NCBI GenBank assembly: GCA_016235745.1
Contig: JACRJA010000057.1
Location: 38,107-102,106 of the forward strand
Reading direction: 5' to 3'
DNA from: Rhodocyclales bacterium
GTDB lineage: Bacteria > Pseudomonadota > Gammaproteobacteria > Burkholderiales > Rhodocyclaceae
Length of the DNA stretch: 64,000 nt
The translations under genes and the position numbers were made by a program. Positions 48,083-57,076 of the stretch are shown here, piece after piece (position 1 is the first letter of the stretch; the number at the start of each line of letters is the position of its first letter). Under the pieces are notes generated by a model. It did not search any database and was not told the origin of the DNA. It was given only the letters and a program-made list of their open reading frames with translations.

Positions 48083-49092
48083 GCGCAGGCCTCGGCGGGT
48101 TCGGTGAGGAGCATCGCGCCCCGGGCGGCGAGTTCGCCGAAGAACTCGTCGATCGCCGCGCGCTGCCCGGCCACGGTCTCGAGTTGGTTCATGCGCTGGC
48201 GGAAAACGGCCGAGCCGGCAAGCCCCTTGGTGTACCACGAGATGTGCTTGCGCGCGACCTTCACGCCCGTGGCTTCGCCATAGAAGGCGTAGAGGTCTTC
48301 GAGGTGCTCGAGCAGCAGGGCGCGGATCTCGAGCGGCGAGGGCGGCGGCAGGTGCTTCCCGGTGGCGAGGTAGTACTCGATCTCGCGAAAGAGCCAGGGG
48401 CGACCCTGGGCGGCGCGGCCGATCATCACGCCGTCGGCGCCGGTATCGTCCAGCACGGCGCGGGCTTTCTCGGGGGTGGTGATGTCGCCGTTGGCGATCA
48501 CGGGGAGGGAGACGAGGGTCTTCACCAGGGCGATGGTGTCGTATTCCGCTTCGCCCATGTACTGATCGGCCCGGGTGCGGCCGTGGATGGCGAGCGCCCG
48601 GATGCCGCATTCTTCAGCGATCTTGGCCAGGCGCGGGGCGTTCTTGTGGGTGCGGTTCCAGCCGGTGCGCATCTTGAGCGTCACCGGCGTGTCGGGCACG
48701 GCGCGCACCACCGCTTCCATGATGCGGGCGGCGAGCGCTTCGTCCTGCATGAGGGCCGAGCCGGCGTAGACGTTGCACACCTTCTTCGCCGGGCAGCCCA
48801 TGTTGATGTCGATGATTTGCGCCCCGCGCTCGACGTTGTGACGCGCCGCCTGGGCCATCATCTCTGGATCGGCGCCGGCGATCTGCACGACGATGGGCTC
48901 GACCTCTCCGGTGTGATCGGCCCGGCGCAGGGTCTTGGCGCTGCCGTAGAGCAGCGAATTGGAGGTGACCATTTCGGAGACCGCCAGCCCCGCGCCCAGG
49001 CGCTTGCACAGCTGCCGGAACGGACGGTCGGTGACGCCGGCCATCGGGGCGACGAAGAGGTTGTTGCGCAGGCGAAAGCCAAGGTAGTCCAT
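48079..49092 (-). CDS. dusB: tRNA-dihydrouridine synthase B
   Basis: A 337-residue flavoenzyme that reduces uridines in the tRNA D-loop. FVAPMAGVTDRPFRQLCKRLGAG, the catalytic cysteine in INMGCPAKKVCNVYAGSALM, VTLKMRTGW, AIHGRTRADQYMGEAEYD, IANGDITTPEKA and GVMIGRAAQGRPWLF identify DusB. ATG 49090-49092 begins MDYLGFRLRNN; the frame continues upstream without conservation. Coupled to fis by ATGA. Confidence 0.96.
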   Translation of the reverse strand: MDYLGFRLRNNLFVAPMAGVTDRPFRQLCKRLGAGLAVSEMVTSNSLLYGSAKTLRRADHTGEVEPIVVQIAGADPEMMAQAARHNVERGAQIIDINMGCPAKKVCNVYAGSALMQDEALAARIMEAVVRAVPDTPVTLKMRTGWNRTHKNAPRLAKIAEECGIRALAIHGRTRADQYMGEAEYDTIALVKTLVSLPVIANGDITTPEKARAVLDDTGADGVMIGRAAQGRPWLFREIEYYLATGKHLPPPSPLEIRALLLEHLEDLYAFYGEATGVKVARKHISWYTKGLAGSAVFRQRMNQLETVAGQRAAIDEFFGELAARGAMLLTEPAEACA

Positions 49093-49172
49093 CGCGCTCG
49101 AGAAGGAGGTTCGTCGTCGAAAAAGGATCGAGTATACCGTAGGCGCCGCGGCGGCGAGGGCCGGGCGCCGTT

Positions 49173-50858
49173 TCAAGTATAGGAAATCTCGGGTTCTCGC
49201 CGCTGCAAGCCTTCGGCCCAGCCGAGCGCGTCGTCGAGGTTGCGGCGCAGGTTCTCGCGGCCGAGCTCGTCGATGAAACCGGCTTTGCGCAGCGTGCGGA
49301 AGACGTCGCGGTTGAGTTCGGCCAGTACGAGCGGGATGCCGCGTTTCTTGAGCTCGCGGGCGATGGCGCGCAGCGTATCCAGCCCGGAAGCATCGATGCT
49401 CACGAGCTTGCCCAGATCGAGCACGACCACGTCGGGCCAATCTTGGGTGTCGAGGAGCTCGTCGAGCTTGTGGATGGCGCCGAAGAAGAGCGAGCCGGAG
49501 ATGCGGTAGGCGGCCACGCGCAGCGACCCGTCTTCGCGCCGGAAGCGGTGTGCGTCGGGCCAGCGCTCCAGCGGCAGCCGCTCGACGTGGGTGAAGCGCG
49601 CCATCTGGTAGATGAAGGCGAGGCTGGCGAGCACCATGCCCACTTCGACGGCGATGGTGAGGTCGAAGAGCACGGTGAGGGCGAAGGTGGTGAGCAGGAT
49701 CACGCGATACTTGGCGCTATAGCGTCTGAGGGCAGCCGGAGCCATTTCGTGCCAGTCGCCCATATTCACCGCCACCACCAGGACGATGGCCGCGAGCGTG
49801 GCAAGCGGCACGTGCGCAGCGAGCGGCGCGAGCAGGAGTACCACGGCCAGCAGCGTGAGCGCGTGTACGATGCCGGCCACGGGCGTCCTGCCGCCGGCGC
49901 GCACGTTGGTGGCGGTGCGGGCGATCGCGCCGGTGGCGGCGAAGCCGCCGAAGAGGGGAGCGAGCACGTTGGCGACACCCTGGGCCATCAATTCCTGGTT
50001 GGGATCGTGCCGGTCGTCGATCATGCTGTCGGCCACCCGGGCCGAGAGCAGGCTCTCGATTGCGCCGAGCAGCGCAATGGCGATCGCCGGCGGCAGCAGC
50101 TGCCCTAGGCGGGTGATGTCGAAGGCCGGCAGCGACGGGGTGGGGATCGTCTGCGGGATGCCGCCGAAGCGCGTGCCGATGGTCTCCAGCGGCAGGGAGA
50201 AGAGCATGTTTACGGCGGTGGCGACGATGAGCACCGCCAGTGGCCCCGGCAGCCGCGCCAGCCAGCGGGAGCGGGGCGCGTAGCGGTTCCAGGTGAGCAG
50301 GAAGGCGAGTGAAGCGAGCCCGAAGGTGAGCGTAGGCCAGTGCGCGGTGGGCAGCGCCGTGGCGAGCGCGTGCATCTTGCCGAAGAACTCGGCCGGGACT
50401 TTGTCGATCGCCAGGCCGAGGAAGTCCTTGATCTGGGAGAGAAAAATGACGACGGCGATGCCGTTGGTGAAGCCGATCACCACCGGCAGAGGGATGAAGC
50501 GGATGAGCGTGCCGAGGCGCGCTGCGCCGAGCGCGAAGAGCATGAGGCCGGCGAGCATGGTGGCCACCAGCAGGTTCGCCTCGCCGTGCGCGGCGACGAT
50601 GCCATAGACGATGGGGATGAAGGCGCCGGTGGGGCCGCCGATCTGCACCCGCGAGCCGCCCAGGGCCGAGGTGAGGAAGCCGGCGACGATGGCCGTCCAG
50701 ATGCCGGCCGAGGGGGGCATACCACTGGCGATGGCAAACGCCATGGCCAGCGGCAGGGCCAGCACGCCCACCGTGACGCCGGACGAGAGGTCGGCGAGGA
50801 ACTGCCCGCGGTCGTAGCCGCGCAGCGTATCGATGAGGCGCGGACGGAAAAAGCTCAT
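49173..50858 (-). CDS. SulP family anion transporter with STAS domain
   Basis: A 561-residue SLC26/SulP transporter. It has about 12-14 membrane helices with the N-terminal [23 protein letters not shown] and the conserved [12 protein letters not shown] and [20 protein letters not shown] regions. A C-terminal cytoplasmic STAS domain (residues 440-545, [21 protein letters not shown]) follows. Family members move sulfate, bicarbonate or other anions. In a sulfate-producing autotroph either sulfate or bicarbonate is plausible; sequence alone does not decide. Its start overlaps the metG stop by four bases. Confidence 0.92.
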   Translation of the reverse strand: MSFFRPRLIDTLRGYDRGQFLADLSSGVTVGVLALPLAMAFAIASGMPPSAGIWTAIVAGFLTSALGGSRVQIGGPTGAFIPIVYGIVAAHGEANLLVATMLAGLMLFALGAARLGTLIRFIPLPVVIGFTNGIAVVIFLSQIKDFLGLAIDKVPAEFFGKMHALATALPTAHWPTLTFGLASLAFLLTWNRYAPRSRWLARLPGPLAVLIVATAVNMLFSLPLETIGTRFGGIPQTIPTPSLPAFDITRLGQLLPPAIAIALLGAIESLLSARVADSMIDDRHDPNQELMAQGVANVLAPLFGGFAATGAIARTATNVRAGGRTPVAGIVHALTLLAVVLLLAPLAAHVPLATLAAIVLVVAVNMGDWHEMAPAALRRYSAKYRVILLTTFALTVLFDLTIAVEVGMVLASLAFIYQMARFTHVERLPLERWPDAHRFRREDGSLRVAAYRISGSLFFGAIHKLDELLDTQDWPDVVVLDLGKLVSIDASGLDTLRAIARELKKRGIPLVLAELNRDVFRTLRKAGFIDELGRENLRRNLDDALGWAEGLQRREPEISYT

Positions 50859-52957
50859 TTGATTCTCATGCCGGGGAGAGCGCCCTCGTCGGGCGAAACG
50901 AGGTAGATGCCGGGGTGCTTGCCGTCCGGGTCGGAGGCGGCGAGCACCATGCCCTCGGACAGGCCGAACTTCATCTTGCGCGGCGCGAGATTGGCCACCA
51001 GCACGACCAGCCGGCCGACGAGCGCGGCGGGATCATAGGCCGATTTGATACCGGCGAAGACCTGCCGCACCCGGACGCTGCCGTCTTCCTCGCGCTCGCC
51101 GGCATCGAGCAGCAGCCGCAGCAGCTTGTCGGCGCCTTCCACCGCTTCGGCGGCGATGACGCGCGCCACGCGCAGGTCGATGGCGAGGAACTGCTCGAGC
51201 GTGATCGGCGCCGCCGCTTCGGGCTTGGCCGCGGCGGGCGGGGAAGGGGTGGCGGTTGGCGCGAGCGCCTCGCGGTTGGCCTCGACGAGCGCGTCGATCG
51301 CCTTGCGCTCAATGCGCGTGAGCAGGTGCTCGTAGGCTTCGATCCGATGTCCAGCCGGCAACGGTGCCCAGTCTTCCCCCCAGCGCAGCGGCTCGATGGC
51401 GAGGAAGCGTTCGACCCGCGCCGCGGTGCGCGGCAGGACGGGCTTGAGGAGGCGGGTGAGGTCGCGGAACATGGTGAGCGCCGTGGAGCAGACGCAGTGC
51501 AGCCGCTCGATCTCGCCGGTTTTCGCCAATTCCCAGGGTTTGTGCTCGTTGATGTAGTGGTTGGCGGCGTCGGCGAGCGCCATCGCCTCGCGCAGCGCCC
51601 GGCCGTAGTCGGCGTCTTCGAAGGCGCGATGCAGCCGCTCGTCGCGATGGGCGGCCTTGAACGGGGCGAGCGCCGCGGCATCGACGGGTCCGAGCAGGCC
51701 GTCGAAGCGCTCGGTGATGAAGCGGGCGGTGCGGCTGGCGATGTTGACGTACTTGCCCACCAGGTCGCTATTGACCTTGGCGATGAGATCGTCGAAGCTG
51801 AGATCGAGGTCTTCGAAGGTGCCGTTCGACTTGGTGGCGAAGTAGTAGCGCAGCCATTCCGGGTCGAGCCCGTGTTCGAGCCATGAGCGGGCGGTGATGA
51901 AGGTACCGCGGCTCTTGCTCATCTTGGCGCCGTCGACGGTGAGAAACCCATTGACGTACTCGCGCGTGGGCGTGCGGTAGCTGGAGAAGTGCAGCATGGC
52001 CGGCCAGAAGAGGGCGTGGAAGTAGAGGATGTCCTTGCCGATGAAGTGCACCATCTCGCTGCCGGCTTCGACGGCGCGGCGGGCATCGATGTACTCGGCC
52101 ACGTCGATGTCGCCCCGACGCTTGGCGAGCGCCAGGAAACTCGCTAGATAGCCGATGGGGGCATCCAGCCAGACGTAGAAATACTTGCCAGGGGCATCCG
52201 GAATCTCGAAGCCGAAATAGGGCGCATCGCGCGTGATGTCCCAGTCCGAGAGCCGGTTTTCGCCCGCTTCGCCGAGCCATTCCTGAATCTTGTTGGCCGC
52301 CTCGAGGCTCAGGTGCGGCTCGCCGCGCGCGTTGGTGCCGCGCGTCCAGCGGCGCAGGAATTCCACGCAGCGCGCATCGGAGAGCTTGAAGAAGAAGTGC
52401 TCGCTCTTCTTGAGCACGGGCCTGGCGCCGGAGACGGCGGAATAGGGGTTCTTGAGTTCGGTGGGCGAGTAGGCCGCGCCGCACGCCTCGCAGTTGTCGC
52501 CGTACTGATCCGGCGCGCCGCAGCGGGGGCATTCTCCCTTGATGAAACGGTCCGGCAGGAACATCTCCTTGACCGGGTCGTAGAACTGCTCGATCTCGCG
52601 CGCTTCGATCAGCCCCGCCGCCTTGAGCTTGCGGTAGATATCCTCGGCGAAGAAGCGGTTCTCCTCGCTGTGTGTGCTGTGATAGTGGTCGAAAGCGACG
52701 AGGAAGTCGGCGAAATCGCGCGCGTGCTCCTGCTGCACGCGGTCGATGAGCGCTTCGGGCGTGATGCCTTCTCTTTCCGCGCGCAGCATCACGGGAGTGC
52801 CGTGCGTGTCGTCGGCGCAGACGTAATGGACCGTGTGTCCGCACATGCGTTGGTAGCGCACCCAGACGTCGGCCTGTACGTAGCCCACGAGGTGGCCGAG
52901 GTGGATGTCGCCGTTGGCGTAGGGAAGCGCGTTCGTGACGAGGATCTTGCGGGTCAT
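50855..52957 (-). CDS. metG: Methionine-tRNA ligase
   Basis: A 700-residue class I synthetase. The ATP site is seen as [21 protein letters not shown] (HLGH form of HIGH) and KMSKSRGTF. The zinc knuckle is [18 protein letters not shown] near residue 145. A C-terminal tRNA-binding OB-fold ([20 protein letters not shown] to the end) is present, as in dimeric E. coli-type enzymes. It leads a minus-strand run with sulP, just opposite tRNA-Leu. Confidence 0.96.
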   Translation of the reverse strand: MTRKILVTNALPYANGDIHLGHLVGYVQADVWVRYQRMCGHTVHYVCADDTHGTPVMLRAEREGITPEALIDRVQQEHARDFADFLVAFDHYHSTHSEENRFFAEDIYRKLKAAGLIEAREIEQFYDPVKEMFLPDRFIKGECPRCGAPDQYGDNCEACGAAYSPTELKNPYSAVSGARPVLKKSEHFFFKLSDARCVEFLRRWTRGTNARGEPHLSLEAANKIQEWLGEAGENRLSDWDITRDAPYFGFEIPDAPGKYFYVWLDAPIGYLASFLALAKRRGDIDVAEYIDARRAVEAGSEMVHFIGKDILYFHALFWPAMLHFSSYRTPTREYVNGFLTVDGAKMSKSRGTFITARSWLEHGLDPEWLRYYFATKSNGTFEDLDLSFDDLIAKVNSDLVGKYVNIASRTARFITERFDGLLGPVDAAALAPFKAAHRDERLHRAFEDADYGRALREAMALADAANHYINEHKPWELAKTGEIERLHCVCSTALTMFRDLTRLLKPVLPRTAARVERFLAIEPLRWGEDWAPLPAGHRIEAYEHLLTRIERKAIDALVEANREALAPTATPSPPAAAKPEAAAPITLEQFLAIDLRVARVIAAEAVEGADKLLRLLLDAGEREEDGSVRVRQVFAGIKSAYDPAALVGRLVVLVANLAPRKMKFGLSEGMVLAASDPDGKHPGIYLVSPDEGALPGMRIK

Positions 52958-52971
52958 CTCCGGTCCTGATT

Positions 52972-52998
52972 TTGACGGCGGAAGGCTTCGATTATAAT
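52972..52998 (+). promoter_or_regulatory. Promoter of tRNA-Leu
   Basis: TTGACG (52972-52977) and a perfect TATAAT (52993-52998) are separated by 15 bases, slightly short. The -10 ends ten bases before the tRNA 5' end, so the primary transcript would have almost no leader. The -35 lies just upstream of the divergent metG start. Confidence 0.65.
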
Positions 52999-53008
52999 GG
53001 TTCGCCGT

Positions 53009-53093
53009 GCCCGGGTGGCGAAATTGGTAGACGCACCAGATTTAGGTTCTGGCGCCGCAAGGCGTGGGGGTTCGAGTCCCTTCCCGGGCACCA
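53009..53093 (+). tRNA. tRNA-Leu (anticodon UAG)
   Basis: An 85-base class II tRNA. The acceptor arms GCCCGGG (53009-53015) and CCCGGGC (53083-53089) pair perfectly and ACCA is encoded at the 3' end. The anticodon loop TTTAGGT at 53041-53047 lies between CCAGA and TCTGG, giving TAG at 53043-53045, which reads CUA and other CUN codons. A long variable arm (GCGCCGCAAGGCGT region) and the GTTCGAGTC T-loop confirm leucine. Confidence 0.97.
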
Positions 53094-53128
53094 AAAGTAC
53101 CGTTCAGATGCCTTTCCGCTTGCCTCGG

Positions 53129-53758
53129 TCAGCGCCGGCCGTAGCCGGCGATGGCTTCTTGCGCTTCGGCGATTTCTTCGTCCGTGAGATGGACCGGCTC
53201 GCCGAGCGTGCGGGCCCTCAGGTAGTGGTCGCACAGGGTTTCGAGCTCCTGGGCCAGGGCGAGCGCCTGGGGGAGGTCGCGCCCGAGCACGAGCATGCCG
53301 TGGTTGGCCATGAGGCAGGCGCGGCGGCCTTCGAGGGCTTCGAGCACGGCGTCCGACAGCGCCTGGGTGCCGAAGCGGGCATAGCGGGCGCAGCGCACGT
53401 CGGGCCCGCCGAAGCGCAGGATCATGTAGTGGAAGGGCGGAAGGTCGCGGCGGTGGCAGGCGAGCGCCGTGGCCGCCGGGCTGTGGCAGTGGATGACGGC
53501 GCCGGCTTCGGGTCGGCTGCGGTAGAGGTCGCGGTGGAAGCGCCATTCGCTCGACGGTGGCCAGGGGCCGGCGTGGGTACCGTCGAGCGTCATCGGTACC
53601 ATCATCTCGGCGGCGAGTTCTTCAGGGGCGATGCCGGAGGGGGTGATGAGGAAGCCGTCGGCGGTGCGCACGCTGAGGTTGCCGGCGCTGCCGGGGTTGA
53701 GCCCGGTTTCGGCCAGGCGCCGGGCGGCGGCAAGAAGCGCCAGGGCGGGATCGGTCAT
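53129..53758 (-). CDS. Class II aldolase (Ald2/FucA-like)
   Basis: A 209-residue zinc aldolase/epimerase-family enzyme. NPGSAGNLSVRTADGFLITPSGI, the zinc histidines of VIHCHSPAATALAC near residue 90 and the third histidine in CLMANHGMLVLG are all present. It follows mtnA (51 bases from its stop), so its likely substrate is 5-methylthioribulose-1-phosphate or 5-deoxyribulose-1-phosphate, cleaved to DHAP and an aldehyde, as in the DHAP shunt. A dehydratase role (MtnB) is the alternative. Start ATG 53756-53758. Confidence 0.82.
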   Translation of the reverse strand: MTDPALALLAAARRLAETGLNPGSAGNLSVRTADGFLITPSGIAPEELAAEMMVPMTLDGTHAGPWPPSSEWRFHRDLYRSRPEAGAVIHCHSPAATALACHRRDLPPFHYMILRFGGPDVRCARYARFGTQALSDAVLEALEGRRACLMANHGMLVLGRDLPQALALAQELETLCDHYLRARTLGEPVHLTDEEIAEAQEAIAGYGRR

Positions 53759-53809
53759 GTCCGTTGCAACGGAAGAAAGGTTTTCCAACCGATTATAGCG
53801 AAAAAGGAA

Positions 53810-54883
53810 TCAAGTGCTCGGGGGTGGCGTATTTGCCGCCGCCAAGGGGGCGGGCCAGGCGCCGGTCTCGGTGAGGATGGCGGTGATCCAGCGCGCGGGG
53901 GTGAGGTCGAAGGCGGGGTTACGCGTCCGGGCCGGCAGCGGCGTGAGGCGCACAGGCACGGGGTCGCTCGCGCCGGGCGGCAGGCCGGCGACGGTGAGGA
54001 CTTCTTCGGCGGCGCGTTCTTCGATGGGGATGGCGGCGCCGTTCGGGCAGGCGGGGTCAAACGTGGTGGCCGGTGCGGCCACGAGGAAGGGCACGCCGTG
54101 GGCGTGCGCGGCGAGGGCTTTGAGATAGGTGCCGATTTTGTTTGCGACGTCGCCGTTGCGGGCGATGCGATCGGCGCCGACGAGCACGAGGTCGATCTCG
54201 CCTTGGGCGATGAGCAGGCCGGCGGCGTTGTCGGCGATGAGGGTGGCGGGCACGCCGGCCCGGGTGAGTTCCCAGTGGGTGATGAGGCCCTGGTTGCGGG
54301 GGCGGGTCTCGCTGACGAAAACTTCTAGCGGGATGCCGGCGGCGCGGGCGAGGTAGACGGGGGCGAGCGCCGTGCCGGCGCCGCAGGTGGCGACCCAACC
54401 GGCGTTGCAGTGCGTGAGTATACGCACGGGGCGATCGAGCCGGCGAGCGAGCGTTTCGATCCAGGGCAGCCCGGCACGGCCGATGGCCTCGCAACGCGCG
54501 GCGTCGTCGCGGCGCTGGCGCTCGGCTTCAGCCCAGGCAGCGGCCGGGCGCTCGGCGGGCGGCAGCGGCGCGAGCACGTTGCGCTGCGCTTCCAGCGCGA
54601 GGCGCAGGTTCACCGCCGTGGGGCGGGTGGCGAGCAGCCGGGCGATTGCCGCTTCCAGGGCGGAGTCGCTGGCGTCGCGCTCCAGGGCGAGCGCCAGGCC
54701 GTGGGCGGCGGCCACGCCGATGAGCGGAGCGCCGCGCACGCGCAGGGCGACGATGGCTTCGAGCACGTCTTCGAGCGTGCCGAGCCGGCGCTCGACGAGG
54801 CGCCAGGGCAGTTCGGTCTGGTCGAGGATGACGAGGGCGGAGCCGTCGCGGCGCAGCGTGGCGAGCGGGGGAGTGAAGAACAT
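53810..54883 (-). CDS. mtnA: Methylthioribose-1-phosphate isomerase
   Basis: A 357-residue aldose-ketose isomerase related to eIF2B. The LRVRGAPLIGVAAAHGLALAL region binds substrate phosphate, the catalytic cysteine is in ILTHCNAGWVATCGAGTAL near residue 160, and the catalytic aspartate in VLVGADRIARNGDVANKIGTY near residue 240. VFVSETRPRNQG is also typical. ATG 54881-54883 begins MFFTPPL; 12 upstream codons in frame are not conserved. It is paired with a class II aldolase, without other methionine-salvage genes nearby. Confidence 0.93.
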   Translation of the reverse strand: MFFTPPLATLRRDGSALVILDQTELPWRLVERRLGTLEDVLEAIVALRVRGAPLIGVAAAHGLALALERDASDSALEAAIARLLATRPTAVNLRLALEAQRNVLAPLPPAERPAAAWAEAERQRRDDAARCEAIGRAGLPWIETLARRLDRPVRILTHCNAGWVATCGAGTALAPVYLARAAGIPLEVFVSETRPRNQGLITHWELTRAGVPATLIADNAAGLLIAQGEIDLVLVGADRIARNGDVANKIGTYLKALAAHAHGVPFLVAAPATTFDPACPNGAAIPIEERAAEEVLTVAGLPPGASDPVPVRLTPLPARTRNPAFDLTPARWITAILTETGAWPAPLAAANTPPPST

Positions 54884-54978
54884 CGGGTCTGAAACGTCGG
54901 TCCGGGCAGGGGAAATCATAGCACGGCGGGAACATGGGCACGCGCTACAATCGCTTCTTTGGTCCGGTCCGGGATGCG

Positions 54979-55242
54979 ATGATGCGGTGGTTGTTCTGGT
55001 TCGTGGTGCTGCTGGCGGTGGTGTGGTGGGTGCGGCGGCGTTTCTTCGCGGCGGATTCGTCTGGCCCGAGCGGCGCAGGCGGGGTGGGGCGGAAACAGAG
55101 GAAATCCTCGGGGGAAGCGGAATCCATGGTGCAGTGCGCCCGCTGCGGGGTGTTCGTGCCTGCGTCCGAGGCGGTGCGCGCCGACGGCCAAACCTTCTGC
55201 TGCGAGGCGCATCGGCAGGAAGGCGCGCGTGCGCGGAAGTGA
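54979..55242 (+). CDS. PP0621-like small membrane protein with zinc-knuckle-like tail
   Basis: An 87-residue protein with one N-terminal membrane helix (WLFWFVVLLAVVWWV), a polar linker and a C-terminal cytoplasmic motif MVQCARCGVFVPASEA...FCCEAH whose cysteines and histidine could bind a metal. This is the PP0621 family pattern. An in-frame ATG at 54934 would add 15 residues; I prefer 54979 because the helix then begins at residue 3. It overlaps the sensor kinase frame by 14 bases if that gene starts at GTG 55229. Confidence 0.75.
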   Translation: MMRWLFWFVVLLAVVWWVRRRFFAADSSGPSGAGGVGRKQRKSSGEAESMVQCARCGVFVPASEAVRADGQTFCCEAHRQEGARARK

Positions 55243-56743
55243 GCCTTCCGTTGCCGGTATGGCGGGGACGGTCGGCCGCCTCGGTGATCTGCTGCGCGTG
55301 GCCGTGGCCGGCGTGCTGCTGGTGGGCGGGCGGCAGATGTCCTTGGGGGAAGAGTGGCCAGCGGCCTTCCTGTGGCTGAGCGTGGGGTACTTCGGTGCCG
55401 CCGTGGCGTTGGCGGTGCTACGGCCGACACGCCTGCGCCGAGCCGGTGCCTGGGTGACGGCGGCGGTATTGCTGGACGTGGCGGCGCTTACTGGGGTGAT
55501 GGTGGTGAGCGGCGGCTTTCGTTCGGGCCTGGTTCCTTTCCTCTATCTGGCGGTGGGCGGGGCCTCGCTGGTGGTGTCGCGCCGGCTTGCCGCTTTCTAC
55601 GCGGCGCTGGTGGCGCTTGCCCTGCTGGGAGAAAATCTGTGGCGGGCCTGGCTGGGCGCAGGGGCGAGCGATGCTTTCCTCGTGGGCTTGAGCGGCGCGG
55701 GAGCCTTTGCGGTGGCTTTGGCGGCGCAGGCGCTGGGAGAGCGTCTGCGCCGGGTGGAAGCGTCGATGCGCGCGCAGCAGGAGACGCTCGCCTGGCAGCG
55801 CGAGATCAACGATCGCATCCTGCGCGAGCTGCGCGACGGGGTGCTGGTGATCGACGATGCAGACGTGGTGCGCTATGCCTCGCAGCCGCTGCGGTCGTGG
55901 CTGGGACGGGAGCCGGTGGGCGAGCGCATCGAAGAGGTCCTGCCCGGGGTGGATCGGCTGCTGGCGCGAAGCGGGGGGGAGCGCTGGGTGACGGTGCAGG
56001 GGCGGCGGTTACGGTGCCGCGCGACCGTGCCTTATCGCGGCGGGGGGTGGCTGGTGTTCGTGAGCGACTTGGAGGAGCTGAGCCGGGAGTTCGAGCGCAG
56101 CAAGCTGGCCTCACTCGGGGCCTTGGTCGGCGGGGTGGCGCACGAGGTGCGCAATCCTCTGGCGGCGGTGGTGCAGGCGCTGGAGCTGCTGCGGGGCGAG
56201 GACGATGCGGCGGCGCGCGAGACCTTGTGTGCGCTGGCGCTCGACAATGCGGAGCGTATCGAGCGCTTGGTGGAGGACGTGCTCGCCATCGGGCGCCGGC
56301 GCCAGCCGCAGCCGGAAACGCTCGATCTCGAGGCATGGCTGAGGCGGTGGCGGCGCGAGGCGCTGGCGCGCTTTGGCCGGGACGAGGATGAGGTGGTGCT
56401 GGAAGTGGATGAGAGCTTGCGCGTTCGCGTCGATCCCCCGCACCTGCGCCACATCCTCGACAATCTCATCGACAATGCGGCGCAGTTTGCGAGCCGCCGC
56501 GCGGGCGCGATCCGGGTGCGCGCCTGGGCCGGGGGGCCGCGGGTGTGCGTCGAGGTGTGCGACGACGGTCCGGGCGTGGCGCCGCAGGCGCGCGAGCGCT
56601 TGTTCGAACCGTTTGCGTCTTTCCGGCCCGGCGGCACGGGCCTGGGGCTGTACGTGGCGCGAACGCTGGCGCAGGCGAACCAGGCCGAAGTAGAGTGGGT
56701 CGATAAAGGGTGCTTTCGGGTGTGGCTGCCGCGCGAGCAGTAG
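55229..56743 (+). CDS. pilS: PilS-like sensor histidine kinase
   Basis: A 504-residue membrane sensor kinase. About six hydrophobic segments fill residues 15-170, followed by a coiled linker, a PAS-like region (about 190-285, VLVIDDADVVRYASQPL), a HisKA domain with LGALVGGVAHEVRNPLAAVVQ (phospho-acceptor His near residue 307) and a HATPase domain with NLIDNAAQF, DDGPGV and GGTGLGLYVARTLA. This layout and the PP0621-like gene upstream match PilS of type IV pilus control. The response regulator PilR that should follow is absent. The start may be GTG 55229 or ATG 55259. Confidence 0.82.
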   Translation: MRGSEPSVAGMAGTVGRLGDLLRVAVAGVLLVGGRQMSLGEEWPAAFLWLSVGYFGAAVALAVLRPTRLRRAGAWVTAAVLLDVAALTGVMVVSGGFRSGLVPFLYLAVGGASLVVSRRLAAFYAALVALALLGENLWRAWLGAGASDAFLVGLSGAGAFAVALAAQALGERLRRVEASMRAQQETLAWQREINDRILRELRDGVLVIDDADVVRYASQPLRSWLGREPVGERIEEVLPGVDRLLARSGGERWVTVQGRRLRCRATVPYRGGGWLVFVSDLEELSREFERSKLASLGALVGGVAHEVRNPLAAVVQALELLRGEDDAAARETLCALALDNAERIERLVEDVLAIGRRRQPQPETLDLEAWLRRWRREALARFGRDEDEVVLEVDESLRVRVDPPHLRHILDNLIDNAAQFASRRAGAIRVRAWAGGPRVCVEVCDDGPGVAPQARERLFEPFASFRPGGTGLGLYVARTLAQANQAEVEWVDKGCFRVWLPREQ

Positions 56744-56811
56744 GACGGGGCGCGGCGCTGGGTACAATGGGCCGTCCGACGGTCCGGGAGCAGAACTCTG
56801 GTATTGCATAA

Positions 56812-56968
56812 AGGCGCGTGATGCGGGCAATGGTCTGCCCACATCGAGTGCGCCATCAAGAATCAGCTGGCGAATGGCTCGCTGCACGCGCGCATGCAGC
56901 GGCAAGCCGCCGTGGGTCGGATCGCTGATCCAGGCTTTGACGGTTTCAAGTTGGGCGTGCTTGAACAA
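56812..56968 (-). pseudogene. MocR/PdxR-type GntR regulator, 5' remnant only
   Basis: Reading from ATG 56966-56968, about 52 residues match the start of a MocR-type regulator: a short N terminus, then GLPLHARVQRAIRQLILDGALDVG and LPASRA, the beginning of a GntR winged helix. The match stops near 56812 and the frame then runs through the antisense of pilS, so the recognition helix and the PLP-binding aminotransferase domain are missing. It is divergent from the BenE-type transporter. A regulator that senses PLP fits the B6-related genes on the other side. Confidence 0.65.
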
Positions 56969-57004
56969 TTGGTCGGTATCTTATCAAAGAAATGGCGGGT
57001 AACA

Positions 57005-57055
57005 TCCATTTATTATAACGATATAAATGGGTTTCACAACGCATTGATCCATTTT
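57005..57055. promoter_or_regulatory. Candidate MocR-type operator: inverted repeat plus direct repeat
   Basis: CCATTTAT (57006-57013) and ATAAATGG (57023-57030) form a perfect inverted repeat with a nine-base spacer. A third copy, ATCCATTTT at 57047-57055, repeats the left arm (ATCCATTTA at 57004-57012) 43 bases away, about four helix turns. Combined direct and inverted repeats at a divergent promoter are typical of MocR-type regulators. The region is AT-rich and contains TATAAC and TATAAA boxes. Confidence 0.55.
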
Positions 57056-57076
57056 GTCAAGAGTCACCGTCAGGCC

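Larger units (their letters stand above)
56744..57076. other. Junction region: host flank, MocR remnant, divergent promoter
   Basis: This 333-base stretch has no intact gene. The first part (56744 to about 56811) is GC-rich flank after pilS. The middle holds the antisense 5' end of a MocR-type regulator gene, cut off near 56812. The last part (56969-57076) is AT-rich with a repeat set that looks like the operator of that regulator. The change in base composition at about 56.8 kb suggests a recombination boundary. Confidence 0.6.

Noticed and set aside
56111..56968. A 285-codon minus-strand frame as an intact gene
   Set aside because: Only the first 52 codons resemble a regulator; the rest is antisense to the kinase. 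I report only the remnant.
56894..57076. An N-terminal extension of the BenE-type transporter
   Set aside because: These 61 codons overlap the divergent regulator remnant and the AT-rich operator and add no family sequence; ATG 57077 gives the normal length.
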